From NCBI GenBank assembly GCA_051748085.1, contig JBNJHA010000050.1, positions 1-17,841 of the forward strand: a stretch of 17,841 nucleotides of DNA, in the 5' to 3' direction. The stretch comes from CAYNNQ01 sp051748085. Its GTDB lineage: Bacteria; Desulfobacterota; Desulfovibrionia; Desulfovibrionales; Desulfonatronovibrionaceae. Every line of letters starts with the position of its first letter. Positions within the stretch are counted from its first letter, which is position 1. Of the stretch, positions 1-5,856 are shown piece by piece. The translations under genes were made by a program, and so were the position numbers. Below the pieces are notes generated by a model that saw nothing but the letters and a program-made list of their open reading frames with translations, searched no databases and was not told the origin of the DNA.

Positions 1-28
1 AGAAAAGCAACAGGGGACAGGCTATCTT

Positions 29-57
29 TTGACATATAATCTTATATCGGGTAAATT
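29..57 (+). promoter_or_regulatory. Candidate sigma70 promoter of the Y1 transposase gene
   Basis: A perfect -35 hexamer TTGACA (29-34) is followed after 17 bp by TAAATT (52-57), a 4/6 match to TATAAT. It lies about 40 bp upstream of the transposase start. Assigned by eye only. Confidence 0.4.
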
Positions 58-98
58 TCAGATCAATCGCTTAACCACAGCCCCAAAAGGAGTTTGCC

Positions 99-1016
99 AT
101 GCCCAGGATAGCCAGGTTTATTCGCAGCGATTGTCCCACTGTATATCACGTTATGTCCAGGACCGCCCTACCCGGCCTGCCAATCAAAAATCCAGACAAG
201 AATTATCTTCTGGAACTTATAAAGAGGTTCAGCAAGCTGTATTTTGTGGAGGTGCTGGGTTTTGCAATTATGGGCAACCATTTTCACCTGGTGGCCCGGA
301 TGCATCCCCTGGATGAGATATCAGACGAAGAGGTTGTACAGCGCTGGCATGATTATTACGGGGATGAGGCTCGGCTTTTGGGCGAGCAGGTAGCCGAAGT
401 CAAGAAGAGGCTCTGTAGTTTGGCTGCCTATGTGAAAGATATCAAGCAGAATTTTACCAGGTACTACAACAAGAAGCACAAGAGGCAGGGCTTTTTCTGG
501 GGGGGACGCTTCAAGAGCATGATCGTTCAGGACGGCCATACTTTGGTCAACCTATTAGCCTACGTGGACCTAAACCCCATTAGAGCGGGGATTGTGAAGA
601 GTCCTGAGGATTACAGGTGGAGTTCTCTTGGCTACCATATTCAGACCGGGAACAAGGGTGAACTCTTAAGCCTGGACTTCGGCATAAAGGAATGGAATGA
701 GCATAGCCCCAAGGAGATTGTCCGCAAGTACCGGGAGTTTGTCTACGAGACAGGCGCTGTGGATGCAGGCAAAGGGGCTGTGATCGAGCAGAAGATCGTA
801 GACAAGGAGAGGAAGAAGAAATACAAGCTCCGACGGGTGGACCGATTCATGTACAGAACCCGCTACTTCACCGATGCTGGAATCATCGGCTCCAAGGAGT
901 TTGTTGGCGAGGTTTTTGATCAGGTCAAGCACCTGCTCAAGTCCAAGGATGAGCGGAAATTTACACCTGTGGGCGGGGTAGAAGGGGTGTATTCCATGAA
1001 GAGGCTGGGTTCTTGA
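99..1016 (+). CDS. REP-associated Y1 (HUH) tyrosine transposase, RAYT/IS200-like
   Basis: A single-strand DNA transposase of the Y1/IS200-like fold, which nicks DNA through a tyrosine and a two-histidine metal site. The HUH motif is H61-F62-H63 in MGNHFHLV. The tyrosine block lies in a Y122-Y123-N context followed by a GxFWGGRFKS motif (residues 131-140), the arrangement typical of RAYT proteins. At 305 residues it carries a C-terminal extension of about 100 residues (around 200-305) beyond the Y1 core, as in many longer family members. A strong AAGGAG ribosome site lies 6 bases before the ATG. The gene stands alone, as RAYTs usually do, without IS terminal repeats that I could define. RAYTs are known to act on REP palindromes, and dispersed repeats occur in this window, but a link is inference. 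The frame is intact. Confidence 0.9.
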   Translation: MPRIARFIRSDCPTVYHVMSRTALPGLPIKNPDKNYLLELIKRFSKLYFVEVLGFAIMGNHFHLVARMHPLDEISDEEVVQRWHDYYGDEARLLGEQVAEVKKRLCSLAAYVKDIKQNFTRYYNKKHKRQGFFWGGRFKSMIVQDGHTLVNLLAYVDLNPIRAGIVKSPEDYRWSSLGYHIQTGNKGELLSLDFGIKEWNEHSPKEIVRKYREFVYETGAVDAGKGAVIEQKIVDKERKKKYKLRRVDRFMYRTRYFTDAGIIGSKEFVGEVFDQVKHLLKSKDERKFTPVGGVEGVYSMKRLGS

Positions 1017-1184
1017 ACTGTTGTCAGGTTGATGTTGTAAGATGATGCGTGTTGCTGTAGTGGTTGTTGCCTTTTAGCTGAATTTCGGATATTTTAATAC
1101 TTAATGGAATCGCCTCAATTTCCACTTCAGTTCATTCAGTCTTGTGTCAGGTCCAGGAATATGTTTTGGACCTATTAGGTAAAT

Positions 1185-1433
1185 ATGCGACTTCGACAGA
1201 GATCAATACGTCGTTCTTGGATATTGGAATCTGTTGAGAGCTATATTCTGATCGAATCTTACCCTGAGGATAAGTACTTGCCAAGCTATTTAGTGTGGTC
1301 AGAATATGATGATGAAATATTTCATATTCTTTTCGGTGTGGATGCAAATGGGAATAGTGTACGAGTAATTACATCCTATAGGCCACATCCTGCTGAGTGG
1401 ACTAACAATTTCAAAAAAAGGCGTATTAAATGA
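1185..1433 (+). CDS. DUF4258-type putative toxin
   Basis: An 82-residue basic protein resembling DUF4258 proteins, commonly found beside YgiT-type zinc-finger antitoxins. Recognisable pieces are RQRSIRRSWI near the N-terminus, IESYPEDKYLPSYLVW in the middle, and ITSYRPHPAEWTNNFKKRR at the end. The C-terminal Y-x-P-x-x-x-EW block is characteristic. The histidine-containing segment that usually precedes the MRxRQR stretch is absent, because an in-frame TAG (1176-1178) lies just upstream. The protein is therefore either a short variant or truncated at its 5' end. An AGGT at 1177-1180 is a weak ribosome site. The stop overlaps the next gene's start by 4 bp (ATGA), as in translationally coupled toxin-antitoxin pairs. 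Toxicity is inferred from family and context. Confidence 0.75.
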   Translation: MRLRQRSIRRSWILESVESYILIESYPEDKYLPSYLVWSEYDDEIFHILFGVDANGNSVRVITSYRPHPAEWTNNFKKRRIK

Positions 1434-1651
1434 AATGCCGATTATGTGGTGGGAACATGGAGAGTATCCGGACAGATCTTCCTTTTAAACTTGAAGATCA
1501 TCGGATCATTGTGGTCAAGGATGTCCCTGTGGAGCAATGTATTTCCTGTGGTGAGTACGAATTGACAGATGCCGTAATGGAACAGCTTGAAAATCTTTTC
1601 GATTCCATGGATGAGTCTTCAGAACTTGAAGTGAGACGCTTCGCTGCCTGA
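1430..1651 (+). CDS. YgiT-type zinc finger protein, MqsA-like antitoxin
   Basis: A 73-residue protein with two CxxC pairs, C3-x-x-C6 and C37-x-x-C40. These form the zinc site of YgiT/MqsA N-terminal domains (the KCxxCGG and QCxxCGEYE signatures). It ends after a short helical tail and lacks the C-terminal helix-turn-helix of full-length MqsA (about 130 residues), so it probably neutralises the partner by binding but may not repress the operon by the MqsA mechanism. The ATGA overlap with the upstream DUF4258 gene supports a toxin-first TA operon. No terminator with a clear U-tract follows. Confidence 0.85.
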   Translation: MKCRLCGGNMESIRTDLPFKLEDHRIIVVKDVPVEQCISCGEYELTDAVMEQLENLFDSMDESSELEVRRFAA

Positions 1652-1729
1652 GAATATGAGTTGCCTAAGAAGCTCTCTCATAAAGTAAACATACATATCT
1701 TTGCCACCAGATCGGCAACAGCAGGCTCC

Positions 1730-1750
1730 CTATGTGTCAGGAAAGATGTC
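1730..1750 (+). repeat. Left arm of a distant exact 21-bp inverted pair
   Basis: The 21 bases from 1730 to 1750 (beginning CTATGTGTCAGG, ending AAAGATGTC) are the exact reverse complement of 3446-3466. A related sequence in the same orientation as this arm occurs at 4316-4334. The pair spans the RHH/RelE module and the membrane-protein gene. Confidence 0.8.
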
Positions 1751-1753
1751 ACC

Positions 1754-1783
1754 TTAACGATAGCCATCTTTTCGATGCCCCGC
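1754..1783 (-). pseudogene. RelE-type toxin 3'-end relic
   Basis: On the minus strand this short stretch reads AGHRKDGYR followed by TAA, the same ending as the relE pseudogene at 4333 (VGHRKDIYR) and the intact toxin ending at 2746 (VGHRKEVYR). The flanking bases from 1741 onward also match 4320-4360 closely. An in-frame TGA at 1787-1789 and the start of an unrelated repeat cut it off upstream. It is best read as the broken tail of a second minus-strand toxin gene. Confidence 0.55.
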
Positions 1784-1962
1784 CCTTCATAGGATCCGAT
1801 ATCAAAGAACTTGCAGACGCAACGGGAATTTTCGAATTATCTATGAAGACGAAAATACCTTTCAGTGTATACATTTTTGGGTTGTGATATTTACAAATAT
1901 TCCAATATGCTAAATGCCACTTCGGCCGCGACCGTAGTAAAGTCGCGCCGGACATATTTGCT
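1776..1962 (+). repeat. Diverged intergenic repeat R1, copy 1
   Basis: Aligns along its length with 3471-3650, with 37 consecutive identical bases (1794-1830 versus 3489-3525) and scattered substitutions afterwards. In the plus frame the copies share SDIKELADATGI and then xTKIPFSV. Copy 1 has an in-frame TGA where copy 2 has CGA. It may be a decayed coding fragment or a noncoding element. Confidence 0.75.
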
Positions 1963-2167
1963 TCCAATGGGTTTTTTAGCGTTGAAAAGGGGATTCTAAG
2001 AACAAATTTGGGCTCTGCTGAGGTTTCGGGGTCGGACCTGCACAATCCATTCAAATGTCATTAAATATGTCCCGCAAAAGCCCATTTTTTGCCCTTGGAA
2101 CCTCCTTTTTACCCTGAAAATCAGCGCTGTAAACGGCAATTAGTTCCGTATCAGTGACCGATAACAG

Positions 2168-2192
2168 GGGGCGGCAAAAAGCGCGCCGCCCC
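2168..2192. repeat. GC-rich hairpin upstream of the RHH/RelE operon
   Basis: Arms GGGGCGGC (2168-2175) and GCCGCCCC (2185-2192) enclose a 9-base loop. No U-tract follows directly on either strand, so it is not a typical intrinsic terminator. Confidence 0.5.
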
Positions 2193-2214
2193 TGATCAGC
2201 CTGTTCGCTTTTAA

Positions 2215-2250
2215 TTTGACATCACAACGCCATGATGTCATGCTGTCAAA
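2215..2250 (+). promoter_or_regulatory. Predicted operator/promoter of the RHH-RelE operon
   Basis: A perfect 8-bp inverted repeat, TGACATCA (2217-2224) and TGATGTCA (2233-2240), with an 8-bp spacer, overlaps a consensus -35 TTGACA (2216-2221). A second, outer pair TTTGACA/TGTCAAA (2215-2221, 2244-2250) is nested around it. The candidate -10, CATGCT at 2239-2244, is weak. Position and symmetry fit autorepression by a dimeric ribbon-helix-helix antitoxin, which is the usual mode for this family. Confidence 0.6.
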
Positions 2251-2268
2251 AATTATGGAGGTGCAATT

Positions 2269-2502
2269 ATGACCGCATTGTCGAAACGTTCAACCATATA
2301 TTTGGACCCATCGCTTCATCAGGCTTTAAAAATAAAATCCTTAGAAACATCACGGTCAATGTCTGACATTATTAATGATGCCGTTAAAGAAGCTCTAGCT
2401 GAAGATGCAGAAGATCTTGCTGTATTTGATAAAAGGCAGGATGAGCCTTTAATCAGCTATGAGGACATGGTCAAAAGGCTAAAAAAAGATGGCAGAATAT
2501 AA
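2269..2502 (+). CDS. Ribbon-helix-helix antitoxin (CopG/RelB-like)
   Basis: A 77-residue protein with an N-terminal ribbon-helix-helix: a beta strand (STIYLDPSLHQALKIKS, about residues 8-24) followed by a helix (SRSMSDIINDAVKEAL, about 28-43). The acidic C-terminal tail ends with a SYEDMVKRLKKDGRI segment typical of antitoxins that wrap around RelE-type toxins. GGAGGT at 2257-2262 lies 6 bases before the ATG. It overlaps the toxin gene by 14 bp. It is expected to bind both the toxin and the upstream inverted repeat. Confidence 0.88.
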   Translation: MTALSKRSTIYLDPSLHQALKIKSLETSRSMSDIINDAVKEALAEDAEDLAVFDKRQDEPLISYEDMVKRLKKDGRI

Positions 2503-2746
2503 ACTTTATTTTAAAAAATCTGTCTGGAAAGATTTCAAGTCAATTCCAGACAAAGATTTAAGCAACATTCTGCAATGTATCGAAGAATTGGGAAGTGATC
2601 CACGAAAACCCGGCAGTAAAAAACTTACTGGACAGGAACGATACCGATATAGAATTGGAAAATATAGAATTCTTTATTCTATACAGGACGATGAGTTAAC
2701 AATATGGATTGTAAAAGTTGGTCACAGAAAAGAAGTTTATCGCTAA
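2489..2746 (+). CDS. RelE/ParE-superfamily toxin (ribosome-dependent mRNase type)
   Basis: An 85-residue RelE-fold toxin. After an N-terminal helix pair (residues 10-35) comes the block DPRKPGSKKLTG (37-48). It is followed by the beta-sheet core YRYRIGKYRILYSIQDDEL (52-70) and the C-terminal VKVGHRKEVYR. The arginines R58/R60, H79-R80 and Y84 lie where RelE-family mRNA-cleaving residues cluster. Length is normal for the family. Translation probably couples to the upstream antitoxin through the 14-bp overlap. Its sequence closely resembles the decayed minus-strand copy at 4333-4530, so at least two related toxin lineages sat in this island. Confidence 0.88.
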   Translation: MAEYKLYFKKSVWKDFKSIPDKDLSNILQCIEELGSDPRKPGSKKLTGQERYRYRIGKYRILYSIQDDELTIWIVKVGHRKEVYR

Positions 2747-2770
2747 AGCGAACGGCGGGATTGCCCTTTA

Positions 2771-2816
2771 GTCGAAAATCATGTGACGCGCCTGCGGCGC
2801 GAACATGACATTCGAC
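2771..2816. repeat. Long three-segment hairpin after the RelE-type toxin gene
   Basis: Three paired segments nest symmetrically: GTCGAA/TTCGAC (2771-2776, 2811-2816), TCATGT/ACATGA (2779-2784, 2803-2808) and CGCGCC/GGCGCG (2787-2792, 2796-2801), with a TGC loop. Two-base interior bulges separate the first two segments. No U-tract follows. A second hairpin, CCGCGG-CGT-CCGCGG, lies at 2830-2844. Confidence 0.7.
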
Positions 2817-2892
2817 CACTCAGCCCAGTCCGCGGCGTCCGCGGTTGCAGATAAATTCCGTCGTTGAGCACCGATTCAGAAATGACAGGCTG

Positions 2893-3438
2893 ATGGATGG
2901 AAAAATGCAGAAGAACGAATGTGAGCCATATAAGCGAAAATTCTTGTATTTGATACTTACCGTTCCGATGATTATCTTGTACATTGCAATTGCTGTGTTT
3001 TTTGGGCAAATCAACGTTGTGTTTTTTGCTGTTTATGTCTCATTATTCGTGTTTGTTGCATTATTCATGAGTTATGTTTGTGTGTATTGGCAATGTCCTT
3101 ATGTCGGAAAGCTTGCTCCTTGCGTGGGAGGATTTTGTCTCCCCTCCAGTCAAATTGCCAGACTAATGAACAACGCAAAACGGTCAAAAGCTCGATATAA
3201 TACTTTCCTGACACTGGCTTACGCGAGCTTCTTCGGGATTATACTTTTTCCAATGTACTTCCTGTATGTGCAGGGCATCGTCTATTTGCTGGGTTACATC
3301 GGTATAGTAGTTGTTTATGGGCTTGCGTTCACTCTGTTCATCTGCCCGGTTTGTGGCACAAGATATGTTTGTCCGGGAGGTCAAGCAGCTATCAAGATGA
3401 AGGCAGCAATTGATTCATGGTGCTCAAGAGTGTTTTGA
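2893..3438 (+). CDS. Cysteine-rich four-helix membrane protein, function unknown
   Basis: I do not recognise a named family. From the ATG at 2893 the protein has 181 residues with four predicted membrane helices (about 17-37, 41-63, 106-124 and 128-150). Two cysteine clusters follow helices 2 and 4: C68-P-Y...C77...C82, and C151-P-V-C154...C160-PGG. The second looks like a zinc-ribbon-style CPxCG knuckle at the membrane face. Upstream in-frame starts exist (TTG at 2845), but ATG 2893 or ATG 2905 is more likely; no strong ribosome site decides between them. The gene is AT-richer than the core genes to the right. It sits alone between two toxin-antitoxin modules, which suggests recent acquisition, not a role in them. 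Confidence 0.65.
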   Translation: MDGKMQKNECEPYKRKFLYLILTVPMIILYIAIAVFFGQINVVFFAVYVSLFVFVALFMSYVCVYWQCPYVGKLAPCVGGFCLPSSQIARLMNNAKRSKARYNTFLTLAYASFFGIILFPMYFLYVQGIVYLLGYIGIVVVYGLAFTLFICPVCGTRYVCPGGQAAIKMKAAIDSWCSRVF

Positions 3439-3445
3439 GCGAAGC

Positions 3446-3466
3446 GACATCTTTCCTGACACATAG
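3446..3466 (-). repeat. Right arm of the exact 21-bp inverted pair
   Basis: Exact reverse complement of 1730-1750, lying 7 bases after the stop of the membrane-protein gene and directly before repeat R1 copy 2. In the left copy the matching arm likewise lies just outside R1. Confidence 0.8.
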
Positions 3467-3470
3467 GGGA

Positions 3471-3650
3471 ACCCCCGCCTTTCACGGAATCCGATATCAA
3501 AGAACTTGCAGACGCAACGGGAATTTCTGAATTACCATTGAATACGAAAATCCCTTTTAGTGTGTTCACTTTTTGGTTGCGATATTTGAAAGTATTTCAA
3601 CATATTAAATGGAAATTCTGCCGCAATCGCAGTAAGGTCACGTTAGAGTC
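3471..3650 (+). repeat. Diverged intergenic repeat R1, copy 2
   Basis: Matches 1776-1962. In the plus frame it is open from after a TGA at about 3458 to about 3716, reading ESDIKELADATGISEL, then NTKIPFSVFTFWLRYLK and further, but there is no ATG near its beginning. Many differences from copy 1 fall at third codon positions in this frame. The minus strand is also open (3381-3569), so the coding status is unresolved. Confidence 0.75.
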
Positions 3651-3713
3651 AAAAAATGAGGTAGCTGATAACAATGCGCTCCTGAGCATGGCCGTTGTGC
3701 TTCAAAAAGACGC

Positions 3714-3742
3714 TTGACATCATAAGTCATAAAACATAACAT
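3714..3742 (+). promoter_or_regulatory. mazEF promoter placed for a leaderless transcript
   Basis: TTGACA (3714-3719) and TAACAT (3737-3742) are separated by exactly 17 bp. A start 6-7 bases after the -10 falls on the ATG at 3749. No ribosome-binding sequence lies between the -10 and the ATG. A TGAC/GTCA half-site pair lies directly within the promoter and could be an operator. Confidence 0.5.
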
Positions 3743-3748
3743 ATATTT

Positions 3749-3967
3749 ATGAGAATTACATTGTCCATACCAGATGAAGTGGCCCATCGATTCCAGGCGG
3801 CAGTACCTGCCCGTCAGCGATCTCGCCTTGTTACACGTTTACTGGAACAGGAATTGAAGGATCGAGATAACTCGCTGGCAGCTGCTTGCCGGGCAGCCAA
3901 TCGTGACACAGCTTTAGAGCAAGAGATCGACGAGTGGCAAGCATTTGAAGACGGAATCGAGGAATGA
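3749..3967 (+). CDS. MazE-like / ribbon-helix-helix antitoxin
   Basis: A 72-residue antitoxin. The N-terminal strand MRITLSIPDEVAHRF followed by a helix, SRLVTRLLEQEL, resembles a ribbon-helix-helix DNA-binding unit. The C-terminal half is acidic, with E/D-rich EIDEWQAFEDGIEE, and is expected to bind MazF. It overlaps the toxin gene by 4 bp (ATGA at 3964). There is no Shine-Dalgarno sequence before the ATG, and the predicted transcript starts at the ATG itself, so translation of this gene is probably leaderless. Confidence 0.85.
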   Translation: MRITLSIPDEVAHRFQAAVPARQRSRLVTRLLEQELKDRDNSLAAACRAANRDTALEQEIDEWQAFEDGIEE

Positions 3968-4302
3968 CCGAACCCACAATCATGCGGGGAGACATTTGGT
4001 GGGTGAGTTTGGACCCGACGCAGGGTTCCGAGATTAAAAAAACTCGTCCCTGTGTTGTCCTTTCACACGACACCATAAACAGGCTTCGCCGGACTGTTGT
4101 TGTGGTTCCTCTGTCTGCCGCTGCGAAATCACACCCGCCAATCACGGTTCCGGTTAATTGTCAGGGGGGAACTGCCGTGGCCGTGGTGGATCAGATTCGG
4201 GCAGTTGCAAAACACAGGTTCAAGAATAAAATTGAGTCACTATCTCTTGAAGAACTTGACGAGGTCTGCCAGGCGGTCGCTACAATACTCGAAATCAGAT
4301 AG
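3964..4302 (+). CDS. mazF: MazF/PemK-family endoribonuclease toxin
   Basis: A 112-residue type II toxin that cleaves mRNA at short sequence motifs. It begins with the hallmark RGDIWWVSLDPTQGSEI (residues 8-24), followed by KKTRPCVVLS, whose R28 corresponds to the conserved catalytic arginine. VVVPLS (46-51) supplies the usual Ser/Thr position, and DQIRAVAKHR is the conserved third block. Length is normal. The gene is coupled to the antitoxin by an ATGA overlap. The reading frame is intact. A candidate terminator lies about 270 bases downstream, beyond a decayed relE relic. Confidence 0.93.
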   Translation: MTEPTIMRGDIWWVSLDPTQGSEIKKTRPCVVLSHDTINRLRRTVVVVPLSAAAKSHPPITVPVNCQGGTAVAVVDQIRAVAKHRFKNKIESLSLEELDEVCQAVATILEIR

Positions 4303-4332
4303 AGGACCTTATATTTCAGGAAAGAGGCCGCC

Positions 4333-4530
4333 TTAACGATAAATATCTTTTCGATGCCCCACCGTCACGACCCTAATGGTCAGTTCTTTATCCTGAATGG
4401 AGTAGATAATACGATATCGGCCCACCCTGAACCGATATTTTCCCCGGCCGCTTAATTTATGTTTCCGGTTTGGCGTGGGTCCTCGCCAAAGGATTCAATT
4501 AAGGTGTTCCTTCACTTTTGTGAATTTATC
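4333..4530 (-). pseudogene. Decayed RelE-type toxin gene
   Basis: The minus strand from about 4497 down to a TAA at 4333-4335 reads HKLSGRGKYRFRVGRYRII, then YSIQDKELTIRVVTVGHRKD and IYR-stop. This is the C-terminal two thirds of a RelE-family toxin closely similar to the intact one at 2489-2746. An in-frame TGA (4495-4497) blocks it. The preceding part continues in another frame as TLIESFGEDPRQTGN, matching the family's ELGSDPRKPGS segment, so a frameshift near 4455-4465 separates the two halves. No start codon or antitoxin gene remains. It is inverted relative to the neighbouring modules. Confidence 0.8.
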
Positions 4531-4570
4531 TAGAGGGGCATGTTATCGCAACTGGGGGCGCCGAGTCGTT

Positions 4571-4592
4571 CAGCGGGTTGTCCGCTGTTTTT
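4571..4592 (+). terminator. Candidate intrinsic terminator between convergent operons
   Basis: CAGCGG (4571-4576) and CCGCTG (4582-4587) enclose a GTTGT loop, followed on the plus strand by five T. It could end transcription coming from mazEF. On the minus strand the hairpin lies just past the methyltransferase stop but has no U-tract. Confidence 0.5.
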
Positions 4593-5343
4593 ATGTGATT
4601 TTCGTGGCGATATACATTCCATAGCCGAAGTGAGCTTTGTATGTCTCGTAGAGGTCGATTTCCCGTCTCTCTGCGGCCACGATTTCGCGTGCTTCCCGGC
4701 TGTTTTGGTTTCGGTTCAAAAAAGCACCGAATCTCGCCTGCATGGGCCGGTAGTATTCATCCAGCCAGCAGTGTTGCGGCAAAACGAAGTACCCAATGGG
4801 CGAATAGCCTTGCTTCTCCAGAACGCTCATTTTGCTTGAAGCCAGATCGATTTCCGGATATTCGCTGTCCCAGTGCTCCTGGAGTGCTGCCGGGCGAGAG
4901 TTTGTAAGCCAGGTGATCTCGGAGGCGACCAGAAGGCCCCCCGGTTTCAGAAAGCGCCGCCATTCAGCTGCGCCCTTTTTAAAGCCAATATTGTAGATTG
5001 CCCCCTCGGACCAGATGACATCCAATTCTTCGTCGGCGAAAGGCAGATCGTCCATGGAGCATGCAAGCGTTTTTATCCGGTCCGCAATCCCGGCGTTTTC
5101 TGCCCGTTCATTCAAAATGGTCAAGAAGTCCTGAATGAAGTCCACAGCCGTGATTCGGGCATTCAAAAGCCGGGCAAGCACGAGGGTGGATGCGCCGGTA
5201 CCGCATCCGATGTCGGCGATCTTGAGCGGGGCGGTGCGGTCGGGCAAGGCTATGTCGAGGGCTAATTCGGTCTCCGCGTCTCCGCCCGGACCTTGGCGAT
5301 GGCCGTCCTTATGCAAGTCTACCAGCAGTTTTAAATTATTCAT
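4591..5343 (-). CDS. Class I SAM-dependent methyltransferase, substrate unknown
   Basis: A 250-residue Rossmann-fold methyltransferase. Motif I is IADIGCGTG (residues 42-50), the SAM-ribose acidic residue is D68 in TAVDF, and the motif near 96-99 (DDLPF) fits the adenine-contact region. KPGGLL (about 133-138) is the family's post-core loop. The N-terminal HKDGHRQGPGG segment and a long C-terminal helical part place it among small-molecule or uncharacterised UbiE-like methyltransferases. The substrate cannot be read from sequence. Its start overlaps the stop of the upstream lipoprotein gene by 4 bp, so the two form one operon. No strong ribosome site is seen, so coupling is likely. Confidence 0.85.
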   Translation of the reverse strand: MNNLKLLVDLHKDGHRQGPGGDAETELALDIALPDRTAPLKIADIGCGTGASTLVLARLLNARITAVDFIQDFLTILNERAENAGIADRIKTLACSMDDLPFADEELDVIWSEGAIYNIGFKKGAAEWRRFLKPGGLLVASEITWLTNSRPAALQEHWDSEYPEIDLASSKMSVLEKQGYSPIGYFVLPQHCWLDEYYRPMQARFGAFLNRNQNSREAREIVAAERREIDLYETYKAHFGYGMYIATKIT

Positions 5344-5834
5344 GGTGTCTTTTTCTCAAACAGCATCGGCTTTTTGAACAGGTCCGGGCTGTCCTGGGCA
5401 TTTTTTATCGCCGCCTTCAAGGCTTCCCGGGATTTAATGTTTTTGTCCACAGCCTCCGGGTTGATCAGCCGCACTTCAAGGGTGTCCGCTTCCAGGTTCC
5501 AGGAGCAGTATTGGAACACCCGGTCGGTTTCCGGCGGCTCGCCCTCGGATGTGCCCAGCCATTCGATCTGCACGAGTTCCAAATTCCCCAGCCTGAATGT
5601 CCATCCCCGGGCATATAGGGATTCTCCTCCTTGGCCGGTAAAAGAAATCAGGTACTCCCGCTCACTTAACGGGAGTACCGCAAGGCGTTCCTTGTCGCCG
5701 TTTCCCCCGGGCCTTGTCCATAGGCCGACAATATCGCGGTCGATCTTGAGTCCCGGATCTTTGATCACCGGAACAGTATAATCACACCCGAAAACAAATA
5801 TGCATAGAAGGAAAGCGGGGATTATTTTTTTCAT
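5340..5834 (-). CDS. Small predicted lipoprotein
   Basis: A 164-residue protein with a short lipoprotein signal: a KK N-region, a hydrophobic stretch IIPAFLLCIFVF, and a lipobox VFG-C with the acylated Cys at position 17. The mature part shows strand-rich segments (IVGLWTRPGG near residue 37, EYLISFTG near 59, GWTFRLGNLELVQIEWLG in the middle), suggesting a small beta-barrel or lipocalin-like domain. I do not recognise the family with certainty. A purine-rich GGAGGAG sequence lies about 10 bases before the ATG. It is the first gene of a two-gene operon with the methyltransferase. One copy of the groEL terminator region lies directly upstream. Confidence 0.75.
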   Translation of the reverse strand: MKKIIPAFLLCIFVFGCDYTVPVIKDPGLKIDRDIVGLWTRPGGNGDKERLAVLPLSEREYLISFTGQGGESLYARGWTFRLGNLELVQIEWLGTSEGEPPETDRVFQYCSWNLEADTLEVRLINPEAVDKNIKSREALKAAIKNAQDSPDLFKKPMLFEKKTP

Positions 5835-5856
5835 GCTCTTCGAGCTCCTCCTGGTT

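Larger units (their letters stand above)
1652..2214. other. Gene-poor spacer with relics, repeats and a GC hairpin
   Basis: No convincing intact gene is seen. From left to right it holds a small TTGCC/GGCAA hairpin near 1701-1719, one arm of a 21-bp inverted pair (1730-1750), a minus-strand relic of a RelE tail (1754-1783), one copy of a diverged repeat (1776-1962), and a GGGGCGGC/GCCGCCCC hairpin (2168-2192). An open minus-strand frame at 1749-2054 crosses the repeat but resembles no family I know. Confidence 0.6.

Noticed and set aside
1749..2054. A 101-codon minus-strand frame across repeat R1
   Set aside because: It joins R1 sequence with the out-of-frame relE tail, has no ribosome site, and its sister frame in copy 2 (3381-3569) ends differently.
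1185..4302. Superintegron cassette array
   Set aside because: Small same-strand TA genes with long spacers suggest it, but I found no paired RYYYAAC/GTTRRRY attC ends after successive genes and no integrase in the window.
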